DNA from: UBA7803 sp040219935
Lineage (GTDB): Bacteria; Pseudomonadota; Gammaproteobacteria; Pseudomonadales; Azotimanducaceae
DNA: 64,000 bases
Assembly: GCA_040219935.1 (NCBI GenBank)
Contig: JAVJUA010000034.1
Location: forward strand, 1-64,000
Reading direction: 5' to 3'
Shown: positions 1 through 8,257 of the stretch, in pieces
Layout: every line of letters begins with the position of its first letter
Position numbering within the stretch: position 1 is the first letter of the stretch
Notes under the pieces: model-generated
Databases searched by the model: none
Seen by the model: the letters and a program-made list of their open reading frames with translations, nothing else
Told to the model about the DNA's origin: nothing
Made by a program: the position numbers and the translations under genes

Positions 1-90
1 ATCAAGTCGAATCGTGATTCGAGTCTTACCCGGCGGCGTGGGAATTACGGGCCCACGTTTGCCCTTGCTGAAGTCGTATTCCTTTCTCAT
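1..90 (-). CDS. brnA: BrnA-type antitoxin, N-terminal fragment cut by the window edge
   Basis: Reading from the ATG at 90 down to base 1 gives 30 residues beginning MRKEYDFSKGKRGPV and ending in TRITIRLD, which is the typical N-terminus of BrnA antitoxins (short basic lead followed by the ribbon-helix-helix strand). The start ATG overlaps the TGA of brnT (ATGA, bases 87-90), the usual brnT-brnA order and coupling. BrnA neutralises the BrnT RNase and, with it, represses the shared promoter. The rest of the gene lies outside the window. Confidence 0.85.
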   Translation of the reverse strand, partial: MRKEYDFSKGKRGPVIPTPPGKTRITIRLD

Positions 91-359
91 GGTCGATTCT
101 CGTAAATCATGCGCTCAGTCTTGGAAGCCTTGCGGGATGAAATGATTCGAATGCGGTCGTTACGGTGTGCAAAAACTGTAACCAAGATCCTGCCCAGGTC
201 ATCGGACCCAATAGACACGAATCGCTCTTCTCCTTCCGAGTCAGGATCTTCCATGGTGATGGATGTTTGATCTTCTAGAGCCACAACGGCTTCTGAAAAG
301 CGAACACCGTGCTTTCTAGCGTTGGAACTGGCCTTGGTTTTGTCCCAATCGAATTGCAC
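87..359 (-). CDS. brnT: BrnT family toxin (ribonuclease)
   Basis: The protein carries the BrnT/DUF497 signature: an aromatic-rich start (QFDWDKTKASSNARKHGV), the FSEA helix, then a strand-rich second half with RFVSIG, ILVTVF and RIISSRKAS. Family members are about 90 aa RNases that arrest growth when free of BrnA. A longer frame opens at a GTG at 377, but a promoter whose -10 hexamer lies at 367-372 would start transcription near 360. I therefore prefer the GTG at 359, which gives the usual BrnT length (90 aa) and a leaderless message. It is translationally coupled to brnA by ATGA. Base composition is lower in GC than the neighbouring chromosomal genes, in keeping with a mobile toxin-antitoxin module. 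Confidence 0.85.
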   Translation of the reverse strand: MQFDWDKTKASSNARKHGVRFSEAVVALEDQTSITMEDPDSEGEERFVSIGSDDLGRILVTVFAHRNDRIRIISSRKASKTERMIYENRP

Positions 360-366
360 GCTGCGC

Positions 367-396
367 AGTATATGCACAAATGTGCACCGCCTGCAA
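367..396 (-). promoter_or_regulatory. brnTA promoter with palindromic operator in the spacer
   Basis: On the minus strand TTGCAG (391-396) is followed after 18 bases by TATACT (367-372), a good sigma70 pair. The spacer contains the perfect inverted repeat TGCACA-AA-TGTGCA at 373-386, well placed for autorepression by BrnA or the BrnTA complex. The predicted transcription start near 360 falls next to the GTG at 359. Confidence 0.6.
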
Positions 397-650
397 TCGG
401 CTCCAAATCGGGAAGTTCGAGGGGCTCGCCAGCCAGCTAACTTTTAATGGACGGATGAATGCCGTTTGGTCCCCGCTGCCTCACAGGCTTCTCCTGCTTC
501 CCGCTATGGGTCAAAAGGTTACCACTGCCCGCGTGGCTGTCCATGTTTCGTCACGGCAGCTTGCCGTAGTTGGCCGGGATTGCGGCAAGGTGCCGCCTAG
601 CGCGCAGCCGGGTTCCGGCTTCAGGTGGAAGGTCGGGGTTGCGGTCGAGG
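378..650. other. gene-free stretch between brnTA and phrB
   Basis: Apart from the -35 end of the brnTA promoter, I see no gene here. A 94-residue plus-strand frame (380-664) has no recognisable domain and composition unlike the neighbouring proteins. The stretch has lower GC than the chromosome to the right and may be the edge of the DNA that brought in brnTA. Confidence 0.4.
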
Positions 651-2048
651 CTACAGCCCCTTGAACGCCTCCAGCGCCCGCTGCCGCGCGAACGCGTGGT
701 CGACGATGGGCTTGGCGTATCCGTCGATGCCGGCGGTGTGGGGTTTGAAGATGGCCTTACCGGTAACGTCGCCGAGCTCGGTGACGTATCGGCGCACGAA
801 CTCGCCCCTGGGGTCGAAGCGTTCGGCCTGGGTGTAGGGGTTGAAGATGCGGAAGTAGGGGGCGGCGTCGGTGCCGGTGGAGGCGCTCCACTGCCAGCCG
901 CCATTGTTCGAGGCGAAGTCGCCGTCCACCAGCAGGTTCATGAAGTGGCGCTCGCCCTCGCGCCAGTCGATCAGGAGGTGCTTGGTCAGGAACATGGCGC
1001 TCACCATACGCAGCCGGTTGTGCATCCAGCCGGTCTCGGCGAGCTGGCGCATGGCGGCATCCACCAGGGGGTAGCCGGTGTGCCCGGCCTGCCATGCGTC
1101 GAGCTCGGCCGGGGCGTGGCGCCAGGGCACGGCGTCCATCTCACGGCGGAAGGCGTGGCCCTTGCTCACGTGGGGAAACTGGGCGATCACGTGGCGGTAG
1201 AAGTCGCGCCAGATCAGCTCGCTGATCCAGGTCTCGGCGCCCTTGGCGCCGCCTTTGAGGCGACCGCCGTTGGCGGTCATGGCGGCGTGCAGGCACTGGC
1301 GTACCGACAGGATGCCGAGTGACAGGTACGGCGACAGGCTGCTGGTGCCGTCCTCGGCGGGCAGGTCGCGCTGGTCGTGGTATGACTTGAGCCGCTCGTC
1401 GATGAAGGTGTCGAGGCGTCTGTGGGCATCGCGCTCCGTGGCCGGCCAGCGCTCGCGAACCCGGTCGCGGGTCACGCCGTCCAGCGTCTGCGGCGGCCGG
1501 TCGCTGTCGATCTTCGGCGGGGTCTGGCGGCGAGGGGCCGGCAGCGGCTCGCAGGCCTGGCGGTCTACCAGCTCCAGCAGGCGGCGCTTGAACGGCGTGA
1601 ACACGGTGTAGGGCTCGCCCGCCTGGGTGAGCACCTGGCCCGGCGGCAGGATGGTGCCGGCGTGATGCGCGTGAACGGTCAGGCCGGCGTCCTCGAACGC
1701 GCGGGTCACCTTCGAGTCGCGCACCCGTTCGTTGAGCGGGTACTCCTCGTGAAAGGCGATGGCGTCCGCCTCCACCTCCCGGGCCATGTTCACGAGACGC
1801 GTGGGCAGGTCGTCGAACCAGGGTGCCTGCACCAGCTTGAGCGGCACGCCGATGCGATCGAGCTCGCCGGCGAGGGCGTGCAGACCGTCCAGCAGGAAGG
1901 CGAAGCGGTTGTCGCCGACGTCGTGGCTGCGCCACTGACGGTTGGTGAGACAGAACACAGCCACCGCGTCGCCGCGGTCCATGGCATCGAACAGCGCGGG
2001 ATGATCGTGCACCCGCAGGTCGTTGCGGAACCAGACGAGGGTGCGCAC
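651..2048 (-). CDS. phrB: deoxyribodipyrimidine photo-lyase (CPD photolyase, class I)
   Basis: A 465-residue photolyase/cryptochrome protein, close to the 472 residues of E. coli PhrB. The N-terminal antenna domain begins RTLVWFRNDLRVHDHPAL. The C-terminal FAD domain holds the hallmark segments SSLSPYLSLGILS, WRDFYRHV, GYPLVDAAMRQL, GWMHNRLRM, TKHLLIDW and DGDFASNNGGWQW. It repairs UV-induced cyclobutane pyrimidine dimers with light and FADH-. The frame is open far upstream, but similarity starts at the GTG at 2048, which lies 5 bases after the TGA of the upstream response regulator, so the two genes are probably co-transcribed and coupled. Confidence 0.95.
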   Translation of the reverse strand: MRTLVWFRNDLRVHDHPALFDAMDRGDAVAVFCLTNRQWRSHDVGDNRFAFLLDGLHALAGELDRIGVPLKLVQAPWFDDLPTRLVNMAREVEADAIAFHEEYPLNERVRDSKVTRAFEDAGLTVHAHHAGTILPPGQVLTQAGEPYTVFTPFKRRLLELVDRQACEPLPAPRRQTPPKIDSDRPPQTLDGVTRDRVRERWPATERDAHRRLDTFIDERLKSYHDQRDLPAEDGTSSLSPYLSLGILSVRQCLHAAMTANGGRLKGGAKGAETWISELIWRDFYRHVIAQFPHVSKGHAFRREMDAVPWRHAPAELDAWQAGHTGYPLVDAAMRQLAETGWMHNRLRMVSAMFLTKHLLIDWREGERHFMNLLVDGDFASNNGGWQWSASTGTDAAPYFRIFNPYTQAERFDPRGEFVRRYVTELGDVTGKAIFKPHTAGIDGYAKPIVDHAFARQRALEAFKGL

Positions 2049-2053
2049 GGCGC

Positions 2054-2755
2054 TCAGGCGTCGGCGGCGTCTGGGGTGCGCAGCCGGTAGCCGCGGCCGG
2101 CCAGGGTCTCGATCATGGCAAAGTCGAACGGCTTGTCGACGGCGCGGCGCAGGTTGTAGAGGTGGCTGCGCAGGGTGTCGCTGTCGGGCAGGTCGTCGCC
2201 CCACAGCTCCCGCTCGATCATCTCCCGCGGCACCACCTTGGGCGCTTCGCGCAGCAGGATGCGCAGGATGTCGAACAGCGTCCGCGACAGTTTGATCTCA
2301 CTGCCGGCCCGATGCACCTCCATGGTGTCCAGGTTCATGGTGAGGTCGCCGGCCGAGTACGCCGACGTGAGGCCGCGGCCGCGGCGCATCAGCGCCTCGA
2401 TGCGGGCCACCAGTTCGGGCAGAGCGAAGGGCTTCACCAGGTAGTCGTCGGCGCCCACCTCGAAACCCGACAGCTTGTCGTCGAGCTGGTCGCGGGCGGT
2501 GAGCATCAGAATCGGGGTGGTGAGCTGAGCGTCCTTGCGCAGGCGCTTGCAGACGGTGATGCCGTCGATGCCGGGCAGCATCAGGTCGAGCACGATGGCG
2601 TCGAAGGGCTGAGTGGCGGCCAGGTGGAGAGCGAGCAGGCCGTCGGCGGCAAAGTCCACGGCGTAGCCGCGCGCTTCCAGGAAGTCGCCGACCGTGCCGG
2701 CGAGTTCCTGGTGGTCCTCCACCAGGAGAATGTTGCCTTTCTGACCGCTGGACAT
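2054..2755 (-). CDS. OmpR/PhoB-family response regulator (orphan)
   Basis: A 233-residue two-domain regulator. The receiver domain (about residues 8-120) has the acidic pair in LVED, the phospho-acceptor D57 in VLDLMLPG, the conserved threonine region MLTARD and K108 in LVKPF. The winged-helix DNA-binding domain follows (about 130-228), with the ELWGDD, LRSHLYNLRRAVD and GRGYRL signatures. No histidine kinase gene lies on either side: polB is divergent and phrB is downstream with a 5-base gap. Its placement suggests a role in light, redox or DNA-damage response, but that is inference. Confidence 0.92.
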   Translation of the reverse strand: MSSGQKGNILLVEDHQELAGTVGDFLEARGYAVDFAADGLLALHLAATQPFDAIVLDLMLPGIDGITVCKRLRKDAQLTTPILMLTARDQLDDKLSGFEVGADDYLVKPFALPELVARIEALMRRGRGLTSAYSAGDLTMNLDTMEVHRAGSEIKLSRTLFDILRILLREAPKVVPREMIERELWGDDLPDSDTLRSHLYNLRRAVDKPFDFAMIETLAGRGYRLRTPDAADA

Positions 2756-2867
2756 GGGCCGAGTGTAGATCTATGGGGAACCAGCCGCCATGGTGGCGTT
2801 CTTGTCGTGAACGCTCCGTGAAGGATCGCCCGCTACCGTATAGGCCGAACTGGGCGACAATGGCGCC

Positions 2868-5213
2868 ATGACGCAGCGCGGGGTCATTCTGCAGACGAGC
2901 TACCGGGTGCTGGCCGGGGTGCCGGTGGTGCACCTGTTTGGCCGCCTCGAGGATGGTCGCAGCTTCCTGGTGCGCGACGGTCGCGACCGGCCGTTCTTCT
3001 ACATCGGCGCGCGCCACGCGGCCCGGGCCGCGGCCGAACTCGGCATCGCGCCGCGCCCGGTGCCGCACTGCAGCCTGGCCGGCGACCCGCTGGCGCGCAT
3101 CGAGGTGATGGTGCCCGGCGACGTGCCGTCCCTGCGCGACCGGCTGCACGCCATGGACATGCCCACCTTCGAGGCCGACGTGCGCTTCGCGCAGCGCTAC
3201 CTGATCGACCGCGATGTGAAGGGCGCCTGCGAGATCGTGGGCACGCCTCGGTCGGGCGACGATCTCGGCGTCGACGTGGTGTTCGACGAGCCCGAGTTGC
3301 GGCCGTTGCCCGCAGACGCCGCGGTGGCGGTCACGCCGAGGGTGCTGTCGTTCGACATCGAGACCGACCCCCGAGAAGACCGGCTGTTGGCCATCTCCCT
3401 TTATGGGCTGGGCGCCGACGAGGTGCTGGTGATGGATCCGGCGGGGCGGGCGATGCCCGAACGTGCCAACGGCGTTCCGAGCGAGGCCGCGCTGCTGCGC
3501 GCGTTCGCCGAGCGGGTGACCGCCCTCGACCCGGACGTGCTCACTGGCTGGAACGTCATCGACTTCGACCTGATGATGCTGGCGCGCACGGCGGCCCGGG
3601 TCGGGGTGGCGCTGCGGATCGGCCGCGGCGACGGCGAGGTGCGCATCCGCGCCGCCGAGGGTTACTTCGGCAGCGGCCAGGCCAACGTGCCGGGGCGCCT
3701 GGTGCTGGACGGCATCGACCTGCTGCGCGGCGCCTTCGTGCGCACCGACGATTACAGCCTCGACGCGGTGGCGCGCAGCGTGCTGGGCGAGGGCAAGGCC
3801 GTGCACGGCGACGTGGCGGACCGGGTGGGCGAGATCCTCAGCAACTACCGCAACGATCTGGATCAGTTCGCCTTGTACGCCCGCACCGATGCGCGCCTGG
3901 CGCTCGAGATCGTCGAGAAGCTCGATCTGGTGACGCTGGCGTTTGCCCGCAGCCGGCTCACCGGCATGACGCCCGACCGGGTGGCGGCCAGCATCGCTTC
4001 GTTCGACTTTCTGTACCTGTCGGCGCTGGGGCGGCGGCGGCGGGCGGCTCCCACGGTGGGCAGCGGCGACAATCGGGTGCACGCGGCCCAGGGCGGCGGC
4101 CACGTGCTGGAGCCGGTGGTGGGCCTGCACCAGAACGTCTGGGTGTTCGACTTCAAGAGCCTGTACCCGAGCATCATCCGCACCTTCAACATCGACCCGC
4201 TGGGCTACGTGGCCGAGCCGCAGCCGGACGACGACCTGATCGTGGTGGAAGACGGCGCCGCGTTCCGGCGCGAGGGCGCCATCCTGCCGGCCATGCTCGA
4301 CGACCTGTTCCCGCGCCGCGAGGCAGCCAAGCGGCGCGGCGACGCGGTGGCATCCCAGGCCATCAAGATTCTCATGAACTCGTTCTACGGCGTGCTCGGC
4401 ACCCCGGCGTGCCGGTTCCACAACCCCGCCATCGCCAACGCCATCACCGGCCAGGGGCGGCACCTGCTGCTGTGGTCCAAGGCCTGGTTCGAGGCGCGAG
4501 GCTACGCCGTGCTCTACGGCGACACCGACAGCCTGTTCGTCGGCTCCGGCCTGGCCGACGGCGATGCCGCCCTCGCCCGGGCCCGCACCCTGGCCGCGGC
4601 CATCAACAACGATCTGCGTACCTATGTAGAGGGTCGCTGGCGGGTGCAGAGCGCGCTCGAGCTCGAGTTCGAGAAGCTGTACGTGAAGCTCATCCTGCCG
4701 TCGGTGCGCCACGGTGCCGGCGGCGCCCGCAAACGCTACGCCGGGCTCACCCACGGCGCCGCGGCGGATGCGGTGGAGTTCGTGGGCATGGAGGTGGTGC
4801 GCCGGGACTGGACCGAGCTGGCCAAGCGGGTGCAGCGCGAGCTCTACCAGCGGCTGTTCGCCGGGGCGCCGGTGGATGACTATCTGCGCGGCGTGGTGGC
4901 CGAGCTGCGCGCCGGGAAGCTGGACGATCTGCTGGTCTACCGCAAGGGGCTCAGAAAGTCGCTCGAGTCGTACACCGCATCGACGCCGCCTCATGTGGCC
5001 GCGGCGCGGCAGTCGAGCCAGGCGCCGGGCCGGGTGATCCGCTACCTGATGACGGTTGCCGGCCCGCAGCCGCTGGATGCCCTCACCGCGGCCCCCGACC
5101 GCGAGCACTACCTGGAGCGCCAGGTACGGCCGGTGGCCGAGCCGGTGCTGCAGGCAGTCGGGCTCGAGTTCGAGCGCGTGATCGGCGACGACCGGCAGCT
5201 CGGGCTGTTTTAG
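2868..5213 (+). CDS. polB: DNA polymerase II, family B
   Basis: A 781-residue family-B polymerase, matching E. coli Pol II (783 residues). The 3'-5' exonuclease domain carries Exo I (FDIETD), Exo II (GWNVIDFDL) and Exo III (YARTDARL). The polymerase domain carries motif A (DFKSLYPSII), motif B (KILMNSFYGVLG) and motif C (YGDTDS). Pol II is a proofreading repair and translesion polymerase usually induced by DNA damage, but I see no clear LexA box in the 112-base divergent gap with the response regulator gene. Its TAG overlaps the stop of the convergent Nudix gene. Confidence 0.96.
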   Translation: MTQRGVILQTSYRVLAGVPVVHLFGRLEDGRSFLVRDGRDRPFFYIGARHAARAAAELGIAPRPVPHCSLAGDPLARIEVMVPGDVPSLRDRLHAMDMPTFEADVRFAQRYLIDRDVKGACEIVGTPRSGDDLGVDVVFDEPELRPLPADAAVAVTPRVLSFDIETDPREDRLLAISLYGLGADEVLVMDPAGRAMPERANGVPSEAALLRAFAERVTALDPDVLTGWNVIDFDLMMLARTAARVGVALRIGRGDGEVRIRAAEGYFGSGQANVPGRLVLDGIDLLRGAFVRTDDYSLDAVARSVLGEGKAVHGDVADRVGEILSNYRNDLDQFALYARTDARLALEIVEKLDLVTLAFARSRLTGMTPDRVAASIASFDFLYLSALGRRRRAAPTVGSGDNRVHAAQGGGHVLEPVVGLHQNVWVFDFKSLYPSIIRTFNIDPLGYVAEPQPDDDLIVVEDGAAFRREGAILPAMLDDLFPRREAAKRRGDAVASQAIKILMNSFYGVLGTPACRFHNPAIANAITGQGRHLLLWSKAWFEARGYAVLYGDTDSLFVGSGLADGDAALARARTLAAAINNDLRTYVEGRWRVQSALELEFEKLYVKLILPSVRHGAGGARKRYAGLTHGAAADAVEFVGMEVVRRDWTELAKRVQRELYQRLFAGAPVDDYLRGVVAELRAGKLDDLLVYRKGLRKSLESYTASTPPHVAAARQSSQAPGRVIRYLMTVAGPQPLDALTAAPDREHYLERQVRPVAEPVLQAVGLEFERVIGDDRQLGLF

Positions 5214-5764
5214 GGTCGTGGCTCCGGCAGCAGCCGATGGCGCTGCAGCTCGTCCAGAAACCAGGGCGTGAAGTCGTCGGGCGCGCGGCGCACCCAGGCG
5301 GCGAGGTCGGGCAGGGCGACGGCGCGAACCTCGGCGACCTCTTCGGCACACCGCGTCAGCGGCCCGTCGTAGAGGCCGACGAATGCCTGCTGCTGCTCCC
5401 GGTCCACCAGCAGCCGGCCGTCACCGCTGCGGGTACGGTGCTCGGCGCGGTGCGGCGCGCCCAACGGCTTGAGGCGTACGCCGCTGACCCCCAGCTCCTC
5501 CGCCAGCCCGCGTTGGGCCGCGGTCAGGTGGTCCTCGCCGGGCTTGAGGTGCTCACCGACGCTGAGATCCCAGCGGCCCGGGTACAGGTCCTTGGCTGCG
5601 GCGCGGCGCTGCACGATCAGCACCCCCGCATCGGCGAACAGCAGCACGTGGGTCGAGCGGTGCCAGAGACCGAGGGCGTGCACGCGGCTGCGCGGTGCCA
5701 GGCCCAGCGGCTGGCCGTCGTCGTCGTAGGTCTCGAATTGCTCCTCGGCGGGGTCGCTGGCCAT
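5210..5764 (-). CDS. Nudix hydrolase, YfcD/IPP-isomerase-like subgroup
   Basis: A 184-residue Nudix-fold protein. The Nudix helix region reads GEHLKPGEDHLTAAQRGLAEELGV, broken here by two departures from GX5EX7REUXEEXGU: the second glycine of the usual GG is E, and the first glutamate of the RE pair is G. The final EExG is intact. Upstream elements (LLFADAGVLIVQRRAAAKDLYPGRWD) are typical of the isopentenyl-diphosphate-isomerase-like Nudix proteins. It probably hydrolyses or binds a nucleoside-diphosphate-linked metabolite, substrate unknown. Its stop overlaps that of polB. Confidence 0.85.
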   Translation of the reverse strand: MASDPAEEQFETYDDDGQPLGLAPRSRVHALGLWHRSTHVLLFADAGVLIVQRRAAAKDLYPGRWDLSVGEHLKPGEDHLTAAQRGLAEELGVSGVRLKPLGAPHRAEHRTRSGDGRLLVDREQQQAFVGLYDGPLTRCAEEVAEVRAVALPDLAAWVRRAPDDFTPWFLDELQRHRLLPEPRP

Positions 5765-5789
5765 GCCGGCCAGTATACGGGGCGGTTCG

Positions 5790-6227
5790 TCAGCCGGCGT
5801 AGCAGCCCGCCACCGGACGGTTGTCGCCGAACGGCCGCACGCCGGCGTCGTGGTTCGAGCTGATGGCGTAGGTGGTGTGGCCCAGGGTCCCCAGGTCCCA
5901 CACCTTCTGCAGCCAGCGCGGTGCGCCGCGCTCTTCCAGGTTGTAGCTCACCCAGGCGTGCACCACGGCGGTGGCCACGCCCCAGGCCACCACCTCGGCA
6001 TCATTGGGCTGCTCGCCGATCAGTCGCTTGGTCAGCCAGGCCTCTTCGCGGTAGCAGGGATCCCCGGCCGCGTTCAGGGTCTGAGCCACGTCCACCGCGT
6101 GCAGGGCCTGCCAGGCCAGTTCCTGGTTGTCCATGGTCTGGCAGCCGCCGAGCAGGCCCAGCACCGCCAGCAGCAGCGCGCCGATCCGTGCGGGCCGTCG
6201 CGGACGGACGGCGGCGCGATTGGCCAT
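5790..6227 (-). CDS. hypothetical lipoprotein
   Basis: A 145-residue protein with a lipoprotein signal peptide: an arginine-rich N-region (RPRRPAR), a hydrophobic stretch (IGALLLAVLGLLGG) and the lipobox LLGGC. Lipidation is expected at Cys29. The mature part is small and includes two further cysteines (GDPCYRE and VAGCYAG) that could pair. A hydrophobic helix-like stretch (VVAWGVATAVVHAWV) lies mid-protein. I recognise no functional family. It lies 25 bases downstream of the Nudix gene on the same strand. Confidence 0.7.
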   Translation of the reverse strand: MANRAAVRPRRPARIGALLLAVLGLLGGCQTMDNQELAWQALHAVDVAQTLNAAGDPCYREEAWLTKRLIGEQPNDAEVVAWGVATAVVHAWVSYNLEERGAPRWLQKVWDLGTLGHTTYAISSNHDAGVRPFGDNRPVAGCYAG

Positions 6228-6380
6228 GATGATCCCCAGGCATCTCTCGTTGGGGTGTCTTTGTACGCGATTCCGGGCATGCGCCTGTTCTCATTTTGCA
6301 AACGTTGTTTGACCAAATGCGCCGCCAATGTGTGCGGAATGCGTGGCGGCCGAAGCCGGAACTCGGGAAAAATCAGAGGG

Positions 6381-6430
6381 TTGACCAGATTTTTAGGCAC
6401 TCTACATTCGGTACTACATTTGCTTATAAT
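6381..6430 (+). promoter_or_regulatory. candidate promoter(s) of the sphingolipid synthesis operon
   Basis: In the 271-base gap before the acyl-AMP ligase gene, an AT-rich stretch holds TTGACC (6381-6386) with TACATT 16 bases later (6403-6408), and a perfect TATAAT at 6425-6430 without a good -35. Either could drive the plus-strand operon. The local dip in GC stands out against about 70% GC around it. Confidence 0.45.
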
Positions 6431-6498
6431 CCGCCGTCGCCATCGGCCTCGGGAGAGGGGGGTCGTGTTGCTAATCTCTAGAACTGGAGACAACAGGA

Positions 6499-8250
6499 TT
6501 GCATCGCTCTGGCAATAACCGGTCCCTGGCGTTCAGGAGTTCCGGCTTTGGCAATCTGGTCGAGGCCCTGGAATACGCAGCAACGGGCGAAACCGGTATC
6601 AATTTCTACGATGGCCGGGGCGAGCTGGAAAGTGCCCTCAGCTATCGCGCGCTCATGGAAGCCGCCCGGGATCTGGCGCGACGCCTGCTCGGGGCGGGCA
6701 TTGCCCGCGGCAGCCGCGTGGCCATCGTGGCCGAGACCGACCCCATGTTCCACCGGGTGTTCTTCGCCTGTCAGTACGCGGGCCTGCTGCCCGTGGCGCT
6801 GCCGGCAGGGGTGCAGCTCGGCGCCCACGATGCCTACGTAGCCCAGCTTCGGCGTATGCTGCAGGGCTGCGGCGCCGTGGTGGCCGTGGCGCCGCACACC
6901 CACGTGGGCTTTCTCGAGGAAGCCGCGCGCGGGCTGCCCGGGTTGCGGGTCGGCACCATCGAGACCTTCGAAGCGCTGCCCGACAGCGAGGAGGCGCTGC
7001 GCCCGCTGCGCGCCGACGAGCCGGCCTACCTGCAGTACACGTCCGGCAGCACGCGTTTTCCGCGCGGCGTCGAGATCACCCAGACCTCGGTGATGAACAA
7101 CCTGCGCGAGATCGCCGAAGAAGGGCTCATGCTCGGGTCCGATGATCGCTTTGTGTCGTGGCTGCCGCTGTATCACGACATGGGTCTGGTGGGCTTCGTG
7201 CTGCTGCCGGTGGCCACCCAGCTCTCCGTCGATCTGCTGAGCGCGCGCACGTTCGCCATGCGGCCCAGGCTGTGGCTGAAGATCATTTCCGAGAACCGCG
7301 GCACGATTTCGTCCAGCCCGCCGTTCGGCTATGCGCTGTGCGCGAAGCGGCTGCGGCCCTCCGACACCGAACGCTATGACCTGTCCTGCTGGCGTGCCGC
7401 CTGCGTAGGCGCCGAGCGCATCCCGCCGAAGTCGCTGCAGGAATTCGCCGCGGCGCTCGCCTCCACCGGCTTCAGCCCGTCGAGCTTCGTGCCCTGCTAC
7501 GGCATGGCCGAGTGCGCGCTGGCGGTGAGCTTCTCGCCGCTGGGCGAAGGCTTCAGCGTCGATCGCGTCGACAAGCAGGCCATGGCCTCCAACCTCGAGG
7601 CGCGACTGGTGAACGGCAGCACGGCCGACGCCGACGTGCTGAACATCGTCGACTGCGGCGAGGTGCTGCCGAGCTATGATTTCGCCATTCGCGACGCGGA
7701 CGGCAACGACCTTTCCGACCGCCAGTGCGGCCACGTCTGCCTGAAGGGGCCCAGCGTCATGCGCGGCTACTTCCAGGATCCGTCGGCCACGGCCGAGGTG
7801 CTGTCCCACGACGGCTGGCTGGATACCGGCGACATTGGCTATCGCGTCGGCCGGCGGCTGTTCATCACCGCCCGCAGCAAGGACGTGATCATCATCAACG
7901 GCCGCAACATCTGGCCGCAGGATCTCGAGCATCTCGCCGATGACCTGCCGGGCGTGCGCCAGGGCAACGTGTCTGCCTTTGCAGCGCCGTCGCCGGGCGG
8001 CGAAGACCTGGCCGTGCTGGTGGTGGAGTGCCGGGAGCAGGACGAGGACAAGCGTCAGGCGCTCATCGATCAGCTCGAGGTGGCGGTGCACACCAACTTT
8101 GGCGTGCATGCGTACATCGATCTGGTGGCGCCGGGCACCCTGCCTCGCACCTCTTCCGGCAAGCTGGCGCGGTCGCGCACCAAGCAGGACTTTCTCGCCC
8201 GCGTGGCTCAGGTGAGCAACGGCTGGCACGCCCGGGCCGCAAACGGCTGA
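6499..8250 (+). CDS. fatty acyl-AMP ligase / acyl-ACP synthetase (AMP-forming)
   Basis: A 583-residue ANL-superfamily enzyme. Core motif A3 is YTSGSTRFPRG (residues 180-190). The stretch SWLPLYHDMGL is diagnostic of fatty acyl-AMP ligases. The ATP-binding YGMAE and GWLDTGDIGY segments and the C-terminal lysine motif SSGK are present. It should activate a fatty acid with ATP and load it on the ACP encoded downstream. I take the TTG at 6499 because GGAGA lies 8 bases upstream (6486-6490). An equivalent acyl synthetase sits beside spt, acp and cerR in Caulobacter, so this is the first gene of a long-chain-base operon. Confidence 0.9.
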   Translation: MHRSGNNRSLAFRSSGFGNLVEALEYAATGETGINFYDGRGELESALSYRALMEAARDLARRLLGAGIARGSRVAIVAETDPMFHRVFFACQYAGLLPVALPAGVQLGAHDAYVAQLRRMLQGCGAVVAVAPHTHVGFLEEAARGLPGLRVGTIETFEALPDSEEALRPLRADEPAYLQYTSGSTRFPRGVEITQTSVMNNLREIAEEGLMLGSDDRFVSWLPLYHDMGLVGFVLLPVATQLSVDLLSARTFAMRPRLWLKIISENRGTISSSPPFGYALCAKRLRPSDTERYDLSCWRAACVGAERIPPKSLQEFAAALASTGFSPSSFVPCYGMAECALAVSFSPLGEGFSVDRVDKQAMASNLEARLVNGSTADADVLNIVDCGEVLPSYDFAIRDADGNDLSDRQCGHVCLKGPSVMRGYFQDPSATAEVLSHDGWLDTGDIGYRVGRRLFITARSKDVIIINGRNIWPQDLEHLADDLPGVRQGNVSAFAAPSPGGEDLAVLVVECREQDEDKRQALIDQLEVAVHTNFGVHAYIDLVAPGTLPRTSSGKLARSRTKQDFLARVAQVSNGWHARAANG

Positions 8251-8257
8251 GGCCGAC

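Noticed and set aside
380..664. 94-codon plus-strand frame in the gap after brnTA
   Set aside because: No domain, no ribosome site, and it runs into the photolyase gene on the other strand.
2298..5351. 1017-codon minus-strand open frame opposite polB
   Set aside because: Antisense to polB, which has all family-B motifs; the frame is histidine/arginine/proline-rich shadow sequence from high GC third positions.
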